A DNA stretch of 64,000 bases from Amborella trichopoda. Taxonomy: Eukaryota; Streptophyta; Magnoliopsida; Amborellales; Amborellaceae. The translations under genes and the position numbers were made by a program. The notes under the pieces are model-generated. The model saw only the letters and a list, made by a program, of their open reading frames with translations, ran no database searches and was not told the origin of the DNA. Each line of letters starts with the position of its first letter. The stretch's first letter is position 1. Positions 52,650 to 63,499 of this stretch are shown piece after piece. The stretch spans positions 1,285,704 to 1,349,703 of the forward strand of contig NW_006495778.1 in the NCBI RefSeq assembly GCF_000471905.2, written 5' to 3'.

Positions 52650-52900
52650 CGTTTATAGATTGTTGGGTTCAATGTTTGAAACCCAGGTCGGGCATTCAAA
52701 AAATTAAAAAATTGATCGATCGACTATTCGGATCTTGCCTTAAAAAGAAATTCAAAAAAATCATTACAAATCGTCATAAATTTTTTTATTTTTTATTTTT
52801 AAGAAAAATAGGGAAGTGAATTATGAATTTTCATTATCTTTTAAAAATACATGAATATTGAGATTTTTTCTCTTTGATTGTCTACAGGTACATTCACATC
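52650..52900. mobile_element. Fragment related to the hAT-like element at 46651
   Basis: CAATGTTTGAAACCCAGGTC, then CCTTAAAAAGAAATTCAAAA, ATCATTACAAATCGTCATAA and ATGAATATTGAGAT are collinear with 46650-46890. Confidence 0.5.
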
Positions 52901-52962
52901 ACATAAAAAGAGAAATATACCATACTCATGGATATGAATACATGGTATGGCATGCGGTTTGT

Positions 52963-53328
52963 ATAGAGTCGTGGCTCTAAATAATCAGATAAAGCCTACC
53001 TTCAAATACCATCGAAAAATGTGGTTTCAATACTGAAAATCTTTGACTAGCCTTAAAATATGTTTTCATTTTTAATTATAAAATTTAAAGCTTCAAAAAT
53101 AGTGTAGATCGAGCAAATCTCTGAAAAGTTGAATAACTTAAGAATTGACAGTCCAAAAATGCGTTACAAGATGCTCTATTTCCCAAACTTGAAATCCATT
53201 TTTTTCTCAAGTCCATGCATCTTGATGTTGAGATGATCAATTTGAGGATATTTGGGCATTAAAACAACCTCTTCTAATGAAGTTTTTGAGGTAGGCTCTA
53301 AATTGATTGTTTAGAGCCTAGGCTCTAT
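52963..53328. mobile_element. MITE copy C
   Basis: Best preserved ends: ATAGAGTCGTGGCTCTAAAT at the left, and TTGATTGTTTAGAGCC then TAGGCTCTAT at the right. The outer end itself contains the palindrome GAGCCTAGGCTC. The interior is collinear with copy B. Non-coding. Confidence 0.82.
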
Positions 53329-53790
53329 ATAAACTTTTCCCTTAAAAAAGTACAACTTAATACCACGTTTTAATGTGCGAAATTTATAATTTTTTTGAAA
53401 AACATATTATAATCTTTAAATATAATTATAATTAAAGTATTAATTTGCATTAAATATTACAATAACATATTTGATCTTCTAGCATTCATGGGCTAGGTGA
53501 ACGCCACCCATATTTATTTATAAAGAAAAATAGAAATACTGGTATTTATAAATAGTTCCATTCCTTAATAATACGAATATGAAACTTGATTTCTCCGTTT
53601 GGTTCGCATGAAGATGGTTTTTTAAAAATTGTTTTCTTATAACATAACTTTTTCTCATGTTTGGTTCGTAACAAGATTCACAAATCTCTTTGCCTTCGAA
53701 ATTAATTTCCATAAAAAGTGTCCAAAATTTAAAAAATTAGAATCACAACCATATAGGTATAATTCCAATTTCTTTCAAAATAATTGGCGG
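53329..53790. other. AT-rich sequence, possible transposon border
   Basis: TCCGTTTGGTTCGCATGAAG (53596) and ATGTTTGGTTCGTAACAAGA (53657) are phrases typical of PIF/Harbinger or hAT borders; no gene. Confidence 0.4.
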
Positions 53791-53794
53791 AAGG

Positions 53795-54060
53795 GGTGTA
53801 GGGCTGCTACTGGGCTGGGCCGGCCTGAGGCCAGGCAAATCACGGAAATATTCTGTCCCAGCCCGAAACTGTATTCGAAAAGCCCACCCCACCCCCAAAT
53901 ACGTAATATTAAAGCCCGGCCTGGCCAAAAAAGAATCTATTAGGCCTGGGCCTACCCTAGCCCAGCCCATTAAGATACCCTCCCCCCGCCCTCGCGTTTT
54001 TGTTTTTTTTGCTAGCGTAGCCTAGCCCATTAAGACACCCCCCCCCCCCCTGCGCTTTAT
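53795..54060. mobile_element. hAT-type MITE remnant, GGGCC-rich
   Basis: GGGTGTAGGGCTGCTACTGG starts a block of GGGCCGGCC, GCCCGG and GGCCTGGGCC phrases; TAGCCCAGCCCATTAAGA at 53958 recurs with small changes at 54022. A poly-C run stands at 54039-54050. Confidence 0.5.
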
Positions 54061-54239
54061 GTTTTTTTTGCTTTCTATTAGATGAACTATTAAACTTTCT
54101 ACTGGTAATGTTATATTTAATTGCAAAACATCAATCACAAAAACACATGATCGATTTTTTAAGGGATACATATTTTGATAATTTTCCCTAAACAAAAATT
54201 GTGGTTCTCTCAACATGATTAAAAAGTGTTATTGATTCT

Positions 54240-54300
54240 CAATCAACCAAAGACCCCCCCCCCTACCCCCTCCCTCCTCTCTCTCTCTCTCTCTCTCTGA
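54240..54300. repeat. Poly-C and (CT)n
   Basis: ACCCCCCCCCCTACCCCC followed by a CT run of about 24 bases. Confidence 0.85.
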
Positions 54301-54619
54301 ATGGGAGATTTAGAAAATTGAATTTTGTTTGTAATAAATTTCTAATTATTAAAATAAATGGTAGCACAATCACAATGAGAGAAAGCCAAAAGGGAGAAGA
54401 GAAGGGATATAGAGTGGACAAAATTAGATGTGAATTGAAGTTAATTGTTGCCTACTTTTTTGTATCCAAATAATACATCAAAACTCATACAGTTCCTTCT
54501 ATATAAGTTAAGTACTTGCAATCTACTATGCTCAAATTCAAACCACAACAAAATTATTTCATTTCAGATCTTAGTAGTTCAATATTAAATGGATGTGAAG
54601 GCCAAGAGTCCATCATTTT

Positions 54620-55025
54620 AAACATATTGTATAGATTGCACTATTCCACGCCATATACAAAAACCAGGTCCATGAGGTGCAGAGGTGGTAAAACAATGCC
54701 GAACCTCCTTGCAGCTACTTCATTACCTTGAATATACTCCTCTCAACTGGGTCAAAATATCTTCCTCGTACCTTCATCAAATTGGAAATCAGCTTGATCA
54801 AGGAGTTCTTTAACATTTCTATACAAAAACTTCAACCATCAACCCTAGATTTGAGTCAGTCTATGGTGAATATAGTCCCATACGCTTCATGCATAATATA
54901 AGATATTTCTCTCTAGTCCTTTTTAAGGTTCATAGCACCCACTTCCACCATAGTTTCGAATATAATTTTATCATGTTCAGGAGCCCAATTGATGTGCGTG
55001 TAAACATCGCCACTTGGTAGACTAA
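54620..55025 (-). pseudogene. PIF/Harbinger ORF1: Myb/SANT-like domain, copy 2
   Basis: Minus-strand frames read NWAPEHDKIIFETMVEVGAM, NLKKD, MHEAYGTIF, LKSRVDG, then RGRYFDPVERSIF. It is collinear with copy 1 at 15100-15630 (for instance ATGTTCAGGAGCCCAATTGA here, ATGTTCGGGATTCCATCTTC there) and keeps the start of the domain better. Stops within the domain. No transposase was found nearby. Confidence 0.7.
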
Positions 55026-56380
55026 TTGAAACAACATCCTGGATTTTTAACAGTATTCCATGTCAAATATATGTCTGCATTAATAAATAACATGTGCAAA
55101 ATCAAAATCCCAAAAACTATTTTGAAAGTACGTTTTTCAATTCATGCAGCCCCATTGATCAATAACCTATAACAATCACTATAGTACATGAAGCAAGTTT
55201 TCAAAACCTGTAACAATCAATACAAAAAAGTACTATTCTATTCACACCTATCTCATACAAGAAACTCCAAAACTGAATAATGAGTAATTATGCAACGAGG
55301 GTCCGCATACATAGAAGACATGAGATAGGGAGAGTTTGTTTTGCATATAACTCTAGTTTAGCTTAGAGTAGTAATGGAAAATAATTCATGACAAATGAAA
55401 AATATAATATGATAACACGCATATTCATATAAGCACCGTTATGAATGTGGTTGTCTACAATGCGCTCGCACTTGTAGGAACAGCTACGCAACCATCTGGT
55501 CGGATGCCTCGATCTCGCCTCCTCGGATCTAGGTGATCAGGTGACACATGTCTCAGGTTCAGAAGACCCGTGACCTGAGATCGCTGTCTCGAGAACCTTG
55601 TTCATAGAATAAGGACAGGTGCCCAATTAGAGAGAGATGAATTTTATTCGTGAGGTGGGGACCAACCTCACCTGGGTTCGTGACTTACTTGGGCTAACTC
55701 GCGCGGGTGCCCTCTTTGTTCACAACGGAAAGCCCCCTCAACTGGTTCAGAATAGCCTCCCTTGACCTGCAATCTCCTTGTTTTCTACACAATACTATCA
55801 TGGTTATCTTGTAAGACAAGTGGGCTAAAGGACCCATCCTTGTCTTAGGAAAATGCACATTCATAGAGAAGATGAGAAATTATGGTAATGAAGAAGAGGT
55901 TCGAATAAATAAAGAAAAGAGAAGAGGACTTGATAAGGGGATGAGACTAGCATGATAGCTGGGCCAGTATAGTGACCGACTCGAAGTGGTAGCAAGATGG
56001 GCACGGTAACTCAGACCAGCGCAACGGTAATACTACTCGAAACCAAGGTTGATATGACTATCTTAATCTGGTGTGGCATCAAGACGGGCATGATACTCAC
56101 GACCAGCACGACGATAATACTGGTCGACAGCCAGACCGCTATGACAGTGCTAGACTGAGTCTGTCATTTTTAGTCAAGCAAGAATGAGGAGAAAAGAGAA
56201 CGAAGAGAAGGCGCCTGATGACGAAGAGGGAGGGTTCCGATGGCGTTAATATCGCCACCCACGGCCATGGAGTAATAGTGTTGCGGCTACTGGACGGCGC
56301 TGAACACTGCTGCTCATGGTGAAAGGGGGAGGCATCGAACTTCAGACGGCATTACGCATCACCATTGGCAACACGAAAGG
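55026..56380. other. GC-richer retrotransposon-like sequence
   Basis: From about 55430 base composition changes to GC-richer, with phrases such as CACCTGGGTTCGTGACTTAC; no domain. Probably LTR or untranslated sequence of an element that spans the block to 57290. Confidence 0.4.
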
Positions 56381-56770
56381 GCAGCACATCCCTTTGTTAG
56401 CGGCGATAGCTTCTTGCGAAGCACACGGCGATAGACGTGGGATGTGAGAGAAGCCTGCGGACGGTGATAGGCACCGAGCGCATGAAAGAAGCATGCGGAT
56501 GGTGATAAGCATCACCACGATCCTTTGCGGGTGGCGATAGGCATTGCTGTCTGCGATAGGCACAGGGCGTAAGAAAGAAGCTCGCAGATGGCGATAGGCA
56601 TCACCGCGACCCTTCATGGGCGGCGATAGGCACCGCCATCTGCAATAGAGAAGCCTGCGGACGGTAATAAGTATTGCTGCAATCCTTCGCGGGCGGCAAT
56701 AGGCATAGCCATCTGCAATATTCTCGCAACAAGACCTACGGTCGACAATAGACATCGTCGTCTGCGCTTA
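56380..56770. repeat. GCGATAG minisatellite
   Basis: GCGGATGGCGATAGGCATC-like units recur about ten times with variable spacing, interleaved with GATCCTTCGCGGGCGG. The open frame on the minus strand (56755-56342) is a by-product. Similar units in the opposite direction lie at 59812-60010. Confidence 0.75.
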
Positions 56771-57290
56771 CGCGAGACACCGAGGATACGCCTGCAGACA
56801 GCAATGAGCAGCGTCGTCTGCGAACTTCATTGAGAGATAGAGACAAATAAAGAGAGGGGGAAAGAAACTCTTGCATGGTGCTGCCATCGCCATGCACGAC
56901 CTACGAAACCATAGGAAAGGAAAGAAAAAAAGAGGCATGCACAACACTGCCACTGCCGTGCATGATATCTGAGAAAAACTCAGAGAAGGAGAAGAAAGAG
57001 AAGAAGAAAGAGAAGGAGAAAGGAAAAAAGAGAAGAGAGAGAAAGAGATTTACCTTAAGCCCAAGGGTACCGACCTAAAAGTTTCTCTCTCCTTCCTGTC
57101 TCTCTCGAAACTTGACCCAACGATAAGAAGAGATGAAAATTTTATTAAGCAAAGTTCTTTTTTTTCTTTTTTGTACAATGATAGTACGTGATATATATGG
57201 AGTTTTTCCCAAACATGGGTGGATTGATCAAAATTAAACCTAATTGCTGAAAATTAAGATTTAATTGAATTAAAGAAATAAGAAAATAGG
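56771..57290. other. Non-coding sequence with GA-rich tract
   Basis: CATGGTGCTGCCATCGCCATGCA at 56874 recurs as CACTGCCACTGCCGTGCATG at 56945; 56970-57050 is a GAAGAAAGAG tract. No gene. Confidence 0.5.
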
Positions 57291-58031
57291 GTGCACAATG
57301 ACCGATTTGCCCCTTCTTAACAATTGGAAAAATTCCAGAACAGTCCCTACTGCTGCCCTAGAACGTGCGTGATCTTTCATAGATGATCCGGAGTTGCTCT
57401 GGTGCCCATTTGTCCTAAAGATGATTGTTTTCTTGTAGGGATCGGTATGGCGATCGATTTGATACCAAGTTCGAGCCATAGATCGTGTTTTTAAGCCACG
57501 ATCATGTGACTTGAAATTTGGATAAATCTCGCAAACTTCGGATCAATAGTGTGCTCGTTTATTGATGCTTTTCAGTGATTTCTTCTTTGGATCACATTGA
57601 GCACGCCGTCATGGTTGCATGACAATAAACGTAGCTCGATTTTGTGCCCGGGCCAGGATTTTACAACTTCTGAGTTTTGGCCAGAATCTGGAATCTCGGG
57701 GCCAAAATTTGCATCCACTTCATCAACTTTGTGTGCGAAATCTGACCGTTTATCATGCGCGATGTTTGGACCAGCGATAACCATGGACGATATGCACGTG
57801 ATGAAATTAGTTTCATGTTGATCTGATTTGTGAGCACCGTGATTTTGCCGCTCGAGCGAGGCATGTCGCTGCTGATTTGCCTGCAACTTTATTCACGGAT
57901 CGACAACTTCTCTCTAGCTTTTCTCTTTGCTCGGGTATCATCACGGGGCTTGCCACATATCGAAACACTCGTCTCAATGAGACGAACGTGTTCCAATAAG
58001 TTTGAGCATGATCTGACCTCGGACGAGTGAG
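57290..58031. other. Unassigned sequence
   Basis: No domain recognised on either strand; overlapping open frames of about 70-100 codons (57572-57886 minus, 57597-57821 plus) have no family I know. It adjoins the inverted copy of the window end. Confidence 0.35.
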
Positions 58032-58565
58032 ATATGAGCATTATAAATCACCATTCATGAATGTCCCTTTAATGGAGTTTAGTTGCAGGGTGGCCGCATA
58101 GGAATAGTGTGTCGCTCCTCCTGTTTTGATCTTTTACCCATAACTTCTTCTTGGAGTGTCTGTTTAAGCTGAAATTTGTCCCTTGAGGGTTTTCAACCAT
58201 GTCAGATCCAGTGGCGGTGGTCCCATAGTTGTTTGATGTGCCGAAAGTAGAGTCCCAATTATAGGGGTTCGTTTCAGGGTGCTAGAGGCTGATTCCGCTG
58301 AAACTGTTTCTCAGTCTGCACTGCCTTAGAAATGTCAGAATGCAACAAAACATGGTAGGAGACTTTTTGGAGTCCTTAAGAAGATCATGAACTGTTCTGG
58401 GGCCATTATGAGACTGTCAAAATTTCCACTGTTTGTAGGTTGTATTGACCGGCTTCTCTGTTTTATTCCGCATTAGCGACCCATGGTGCTGAAAAATGTC
58501 TTCAAACAGTATGCCCCATCGAATGTTGTACTTTAAGAGAAGCGATAAGGACAACATTCAAAAAA
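58032..58565. repeat. Inverted copy of 63500-64000, left member
   Basis: GTTGCAGGGTGGCCGCATAG, GAAACTGTTTCTCAGTCTGC and TTATGAGACTGTCAAAATTT here match, inverted, the sequence up to the window end. It lies just 3' of the PMD frame (minus strand) and may be its decayed C-terminal part. Confidence 0.8.
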
Positions 58566-58682
58566 TTTCCTCTAGCTTTATTTATTTTTTCTTCCTAGCC
58601 ACAAGACCACGTAAACGTTGAGGAGATCCATGTAATGATGTAACTAGAATGCTGAGATGCCATTCCCTCCTTCATCCCCTTG

Positions 58683-59720
58683 ATACTATCTCCCCCTGGA
58701 AATGGCTCCCAGACCATGATAAATACTGCACATAATGAGCTGTGCGAGTGCATACTCCTTCCCTTATCACGTAAAAGGTGTCGGGACGAATATGTCAGGA
58801 CGAATAACGTCTGCCCCTCCTGATAAGGAAAATTTACATAAGAAGAGCACCAAATAAGCTGCTAAGAAGATATGCTCATTTTCCTTCTACAACTCAAAAA
58901 TTGGTGGGGTTTCCTTCCCTTCTTTTCTTGGCGACGGACCAGCTTCAACTGTATAGTTGTCGTACAAGAATGCTACCTATTTGGCAAAGGTGACTCGCCC
59001 ACTTTTGGGCTCATCATACATTCGTTAGTAGATCCCGAACAATTCTTGATGCCCAGCCGGTGGGGCTTCCTTGCCTACCTTTCCCCTTCCAAAAATGACT
59101 GAGTCTGAGGGAATAAACTCGTCATACATAGCACCAAGGAGCGGAAACCCACCAACGAAGTGTAGGTCCATCAGCGACATCCCTGCCTCCCCATGACCAA
59201 GCAGCCATGTGTTGCTAACATGGCTCCAAATTTCCAACAGCACTTTGACTGTGTTTGAGCAACGGTTATAGTAGCCTACCGAGCACTGGATAGCAGCCGG
59301 CAAGGAAGCCCGTCTCAAAGTATTTCGAAAATGCCTCAGAACTTTCATGGTCCATGAGGAGTACCCCTTCAAGTACTGGTGGTCCCCTTGTACCCGCAAG
59401 CCACCAGAAGACCATTTCATGCCCGGGGTTTCTACCATTCGCTTGCCTAGAGTTGACAAGTTCTTGTTACAAGCTATGTTTAGGTGTAGGCAATGCAGAA
59501 AGCATACCCCTTCCTCTATACTCCCATTTCCATCGTTATCTTCCCTCGTCACCAACTGAAAGGGGTCACTCACAAAGGTGACACTCAAGGGCCACCTTGG
59601 TTCACACAAGCTTTCAGTAAGCCAGATTGGCTCACCTCTCACCAAGCTTTCGTCAGTATCAAGCTTCCCTCCTCGTGGGAGATTCTTCACATCTAGAATG
59701 GCGCCTGAAGACTCAGCCAT
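58683..59720 (-). pseudogene. Plant mobile domain (PMD) protein, single frame broken by stops
   Basis: One minus-strand frame runs from ATG 59720 to about 58683 with no shift. It reads MAESSGAILDVKNLPRGGKL, an acidic linker, then the PMD core: KVLLEIWSHVSNTWLLGHGE, AGMSLMDLHFVGGFPLLGAM, YDEFIPSDSVIFG, later RVTFAK, LVLFLCKFSLSGGADVIRPD and QLIMCSIYHGLGAISRG. The domain (Aminotransferase-like, PF10536) occurs in MAIL/MAIN proteins and in retrotransposons and Mutator-type elements; MAIN is tied to silencing in the nucleus. Stops at 59027-59025 and five further positions break it, each explicable by a C-to-T or G-to-A change. With minisatellites around it, capture by a transposon is likely. It is not functional beyond 231 codons. 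Confidence 0.72.
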
Positions 59721-59811
59721 TAGATCAGAAGCTTCACTGGAAAAGAACTCTAGGCGGTCGGGAAGGGACGACGCTCACAAAGGCGTATCGCAGGCTGGGC
59801 ACTTAGGGTGT

Positions 59812-60012
59812 AATGCTGGCAAGGTATTGCCGTCTCGCAGCTAAGGGTAGGACTATTGCCGTCTACCCGCTGAGATGGTATCATCGTGCACGAAGGACAA
59901 GCTATCGCCGTCTCACAGCAAAGGTTAGGACTATCGCCGTCTGTTCACTGAGATGGTATCATCGTGCCCAAAAAGCAAGGTTATCGCCATCTCGTAACCA
60001 AAAGAAGGAATC
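59812..60012. repeat. CTATCGCCGTCT repeat block
   Basis: Four to five units with (C/T)TATTGCCGTCT or CTATCGCCGTCTCACAGC and GAGATGGTATCATCGTGC (59873, 59951), about 80 bp long in pairs. Complement of the GCGATAG units at 56380-56770. Confidence 0.75.
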
Positions 60013-60780
60013 GTCGTCTAGAAATGCCTGCACTCCAGCTGTTCAAATGTGCCACATGTGCGTCCCTCATAGTTTGGGCATGCCCTTCTAGCCGAGAACT
60101 TACTCCTGTTCACCGAAAAACCCTTCCCCACTTTCTACTTGTTACTGCAGTTAGAAGAAAACAACTGGAATCCTCAGAAAGCTGCCCTGTGACACTGCGC
60201 GTTTCCCTTCTCCCTGGTTTCCCACTTCAACCGTTCGCCACAAACTCATCGAAATTCAACTGAGTTCTTGGTGAGTCCACTACTGCAGCTCCTCCTTCTC
60301 CTCTAACAACTAGAGGATCGACAGAGCCCCCTGAACCTTCTACAACCTTGCCAGTAGCCACAGAACTATCGGAGAAACACTCGAGCTCCGGCAAAGCACC
60401 TTTTCAAAACCCGCTAAGGCTCTGAGAAGCCATGTTTCCTCCTTAGAGAACCTTGGCACTCCTCGAAAATGTTCACGATCATGGTACAAAGCTTTGCGAC
60501 TGCCTGAAGCTTGCCAGAAAAGCTCCTAATCGCCTATCTCTTCAAATTTTGGCCGGGAAGTTGTCACCGAAAATCTCTTGCCAGAAGCTCTGGCTCTCTC
60601 TCTCTCTCTAAACCTATTCAATTGTTTTACCCTTTGGTAAAATAGTAAAATGGGGTTTTTCCCCTTTTATACTCAGTAGTGCCGCAAACTGCCCTTGATA
60701 AATATGAAATGACACTCTAGTCCTCAGTTCTTGATGGCATTAAGACCAGGCCGGAGCGGGTCAAGCCTAAGACCCAAAAG
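60013..60780. other. Unassigned sequence
   Basis: No domain recognised; CT run at 60595-60608. Confidence 0.4.
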
Positions 60781-61010
60781 GGTCATCGCCACGCATTTCA
60801 CTCAAAGGTCATCGCCGCTTGCGTCGTCATAGGGCTATCACCTTGCGCCTCGTCAAGGCTAGCGTTGTGCGCTTCATCAGGGGGCTAGCGTCGCGTGCTT
60901 CGTCAGGGGCTATTGCCGAGCGCTTCACCAAGGGACCTAATGCCATGCGCACATCATCTAGGCCCAATGCCACGCGCACCATTCGACACTTAGTGCCACA
61001 CGCATGCCAT
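60780..61010. repeat. Degenerate TCATCGCC / GCTAGCGTCGCGCGCTTCGT array
   Basis: Units of roughly 28-32 bp of the form AGGGGCTAGCGTCGCGTGCT vary along 60783-60990. GC-rich. The open frame across it (60819-61160) is not a recognisable protein. Confidence 0.65.
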
Positions 61011-61139
61011 GACACTCCCATCTGGACCATTGTCCCGCATCTTCGGAAAGTTCATTCCCTGCACTACAGCCTCACTCCTCAGGGAGTCCAGTCCCCAGTG
61101 ATGGCTATGTTCCCTATGGAGTCGCATTCCCTCACAATA

Positions 61140-61475
61140 GCTATGGTCCGTGCTGCATGACCATCAACTGCGCAGCCATGGTCTAAACTATATGGCCCTA
61201 AACTGTAGTGGAGGTCTAGCTGCACGACCTTGAATTGCTTAGTCATCGTCGCACGACTCAAAACTATATGACTATGGTCCAGCTGTATGACCTTAAACCA
61301 TAGTGCATGTCTTGGCCGCATGACGTTAAAAGGCTTAGTGCCATGGTCCAAACTACATGACCTTAAACTGTAGAGAAGGTCTAGTAGCACAACCTTAAAT
61401 TGCATTGTCTTAGCTGCAAGACTTTAAACTGCATCGCCATGGTCCAAACTATAAGACCCTAAAACTGTAAATGGT
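61140..61475. repeat. CATGACCTTAAACTG minisatellite, block 1
   Basis: Phrases CATGACCTTAAACTGTAG and GCACGACCTTGAATTGC recur about every 35-45 bases, about eight times, with GGTCCAAACTAT spacers. Confidence 0.8.
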
Positions 61476-61935
61476 CCGAGAGATGAACCACCTCTTTGCA
61501 AAGGTGTATTTCATCAGCATCCTCAGTGGAGTTAAATGTATGCAAAGGTCATTCCTACCCCTTTAATCCCCAATAGGTTTGTTTCGCACCAACATCCCAG
61601 CGAGAGTCACATCCTATTGAGACCCACTATCCCCATGGAGTCAAGGATATTCTTATCTTCTCAATCCCTAGTGGGGTTAAACCTGTGCTCCTTCCATCAT
61701 CCCTAGCGGAATTACATGTATACCATTACTCATTATCCCCCTGGAGTCACACTTACCCTCTTAATCCCTAGAGAAGTCTGCTTACACCTACCACTCCTTG
61801 TATGGCCACCATCTTCATCTAAATCTATCTGCTTGTGTATAGCCTTGACTATCTTTATTCCTAGATAGTCAGATGGCTATCCGTAGACCTATCCCCCATG
61901 CAGCTTCACCTACACGATGACCCACACTCTGGTAT
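61476..61935. repeat. ATCCCTAGTGGAGTTA repeat block
   Basis: Looser array: CATCCTCAGTGGAGTTAAAT, AATCCCTAGTGGGGTTAAAC, ATCCCTAGCGGAATTACATG, TTATCCCCCTGGAGTCACAC and AATCCCTAGAGAAGTC between 61518 and 61775. Confidence 0.65.
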
Positions 61936-62240
61936 GTGTTGCATGACTTTAAACTGAACAGCCACGGTCTAAAAACTATATGACCTTAAACTGTAGCGGA
62001 GGTCCAGTTGCACGACCTTAAACTGCATGGTCCGTGCTGCATGACTTTAAACTGCACAACCACGATCCAAACTATATGACCTTAAACTGTAGCGGAGGTC
62101 TAGTTGCACGACCTTAAACTACACAGTCTTAGTTGCATGACTTTATACTGCATAACTGCGGTCCAAGCTATATGACATTAAACCATAATGCACATCATGG
62201 CCGCATGACGTTAAACTGCTTTGCCTAGGTTCAGGAGGCA
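61936..62240. repeat. CATGACCTTAAACTG minisatellite, block 2
   Basis: Same units as block 1 (GCATGACTTTAAACTGCA, TATATGACCTTAAACTGTAG), about eight copies; a short third block with the same phrases lies at 62605-62700. Confidence 0.8.
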
Positions 62241-62247
62241 TGACAGA

Positions 62248-62437
62248 CACACGCCCTTTAAGTGCACCTTCACACACGTATTCCCTAACCGACCCATTCA
62301 TGTGTGCACACCACCTTCATTACGTCCCTAGTGAGTCCACATACGTGCACACGCCCTTTACGTGCATCTTCACGCATGCCTTCCCTAACCGACCCGTTCA
62401 TGTGTGCACACCATCCATCATTCCCCCAGTGAGTGTT
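62248..62437. repeat. 100-bp tandem duplication
   Basis: Units at 62248 and 62348 share ACACGCCCTTTA, CCTAACCGACCC and TTCATGTGTGCACACCA. Confidence 0.88.
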
Positions 62438-63499
62438 ACCCATGCTCACAAAACGGCGAACCATTTCACAATCCATATTCGCCGTCAACTAGTGGGTTAC
62501 CATTCTTCACCCACCATTCTTCCTTCATAGGTAGTCTTGTGCCATCTTCCGAAAGTGAGTTATAACTACCACCATACTCATTCCATGGCCTCTACAGATT
62601 GTCATTCATCACCATACGATCTAGTTGTATGACCCTAAACTATAGTGCATGTCCTGACCGCATGACGTTAAAAGGCTTCGCACAGGTCTCAAAGGCACAA
62701 CCCTAAAAACACGTCTTCACATGATAAACAGGCATGGTGTACACCTGGATAAGAGAATGCCATGAGTAAAAATGACGGACGGGCATGGTCACGAAACCAT
62801 GAGTAAAGAGTTCCACGAAAACAAAACCCGACATGGTGAAAACTTCGAAAGGGCATCGTGAGAAAAAACAGATGACAAGGGTAGACATGACCACGAGGTT
62901 TACGGCGCCATTTCCCATGTTCAAGTGAAAACCCGCGAAAGGGCACTTGGACCGACAAAACAGGTTGACGCACTACCACCTCCTCAGCTGACACTCAATT
63001 TCCAAACAATCACAAGCTTAGCTAATGAGGTCTACCTAAAATCCTCAAATTCTAGCATCCAATCACAACACAAATTGGCTCATCAGGGAGTGAGAGCCGC
63101 ATAAGATCTCCCACATTCCAACATCAACAACAACAAGAGTCCTTGAGGGTGAGGATGATGACCAAAAGATCCCTCCGGAATGTTAAAGACCATCATGAAG
63201 GTAAGAAACTGACAAAGTCAGGGTCTAAACTGCCAGAGACTTCAGAGTACTCCTCGTCAAAATCCCCTAGACAGCATGGGCCCAGATTTTCGAGATAGGT
63301 TAGAAGCCCCCTACTAGACCGCTCTAGACAGGACCTACAGAGATACCTTGAATATCAAAAGAAAACCTAGTGTAGCAGCGAACAATGTCGACCAAAGATT
63401 TATAGCACTTGGCCTCCGCGTAAGTCTGATTCTGTCCGAGGAGGTCCCTACAAAAGCCTCACGCTTCAGAATCGCAAATAGTCCCTTGAGGGTGAGGAC
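62438..63499. other. Unassigned sequence
   Basis: Contains the third CATGACC block (62605-62700) and a stretch 62700-62960 where GGGCATGGT and GAAAGGGCAT recur. No domain recognised. Confidence 0.4.

Noticed and set aside
56342..56755. 137-codon Arg-rich minus-strand frame
   Set aside because: Lies entirely in the GCGATAG array; codons follow the repeat.
57572..58030. Overlapping frames on both strands
   Set aside because: No family recognised and no conservation evidence; open frames are common in this GC-richer block.
60819..61160. 113-codon frame
   Set aside because: Product of GC-rich tandem units, no known domain.
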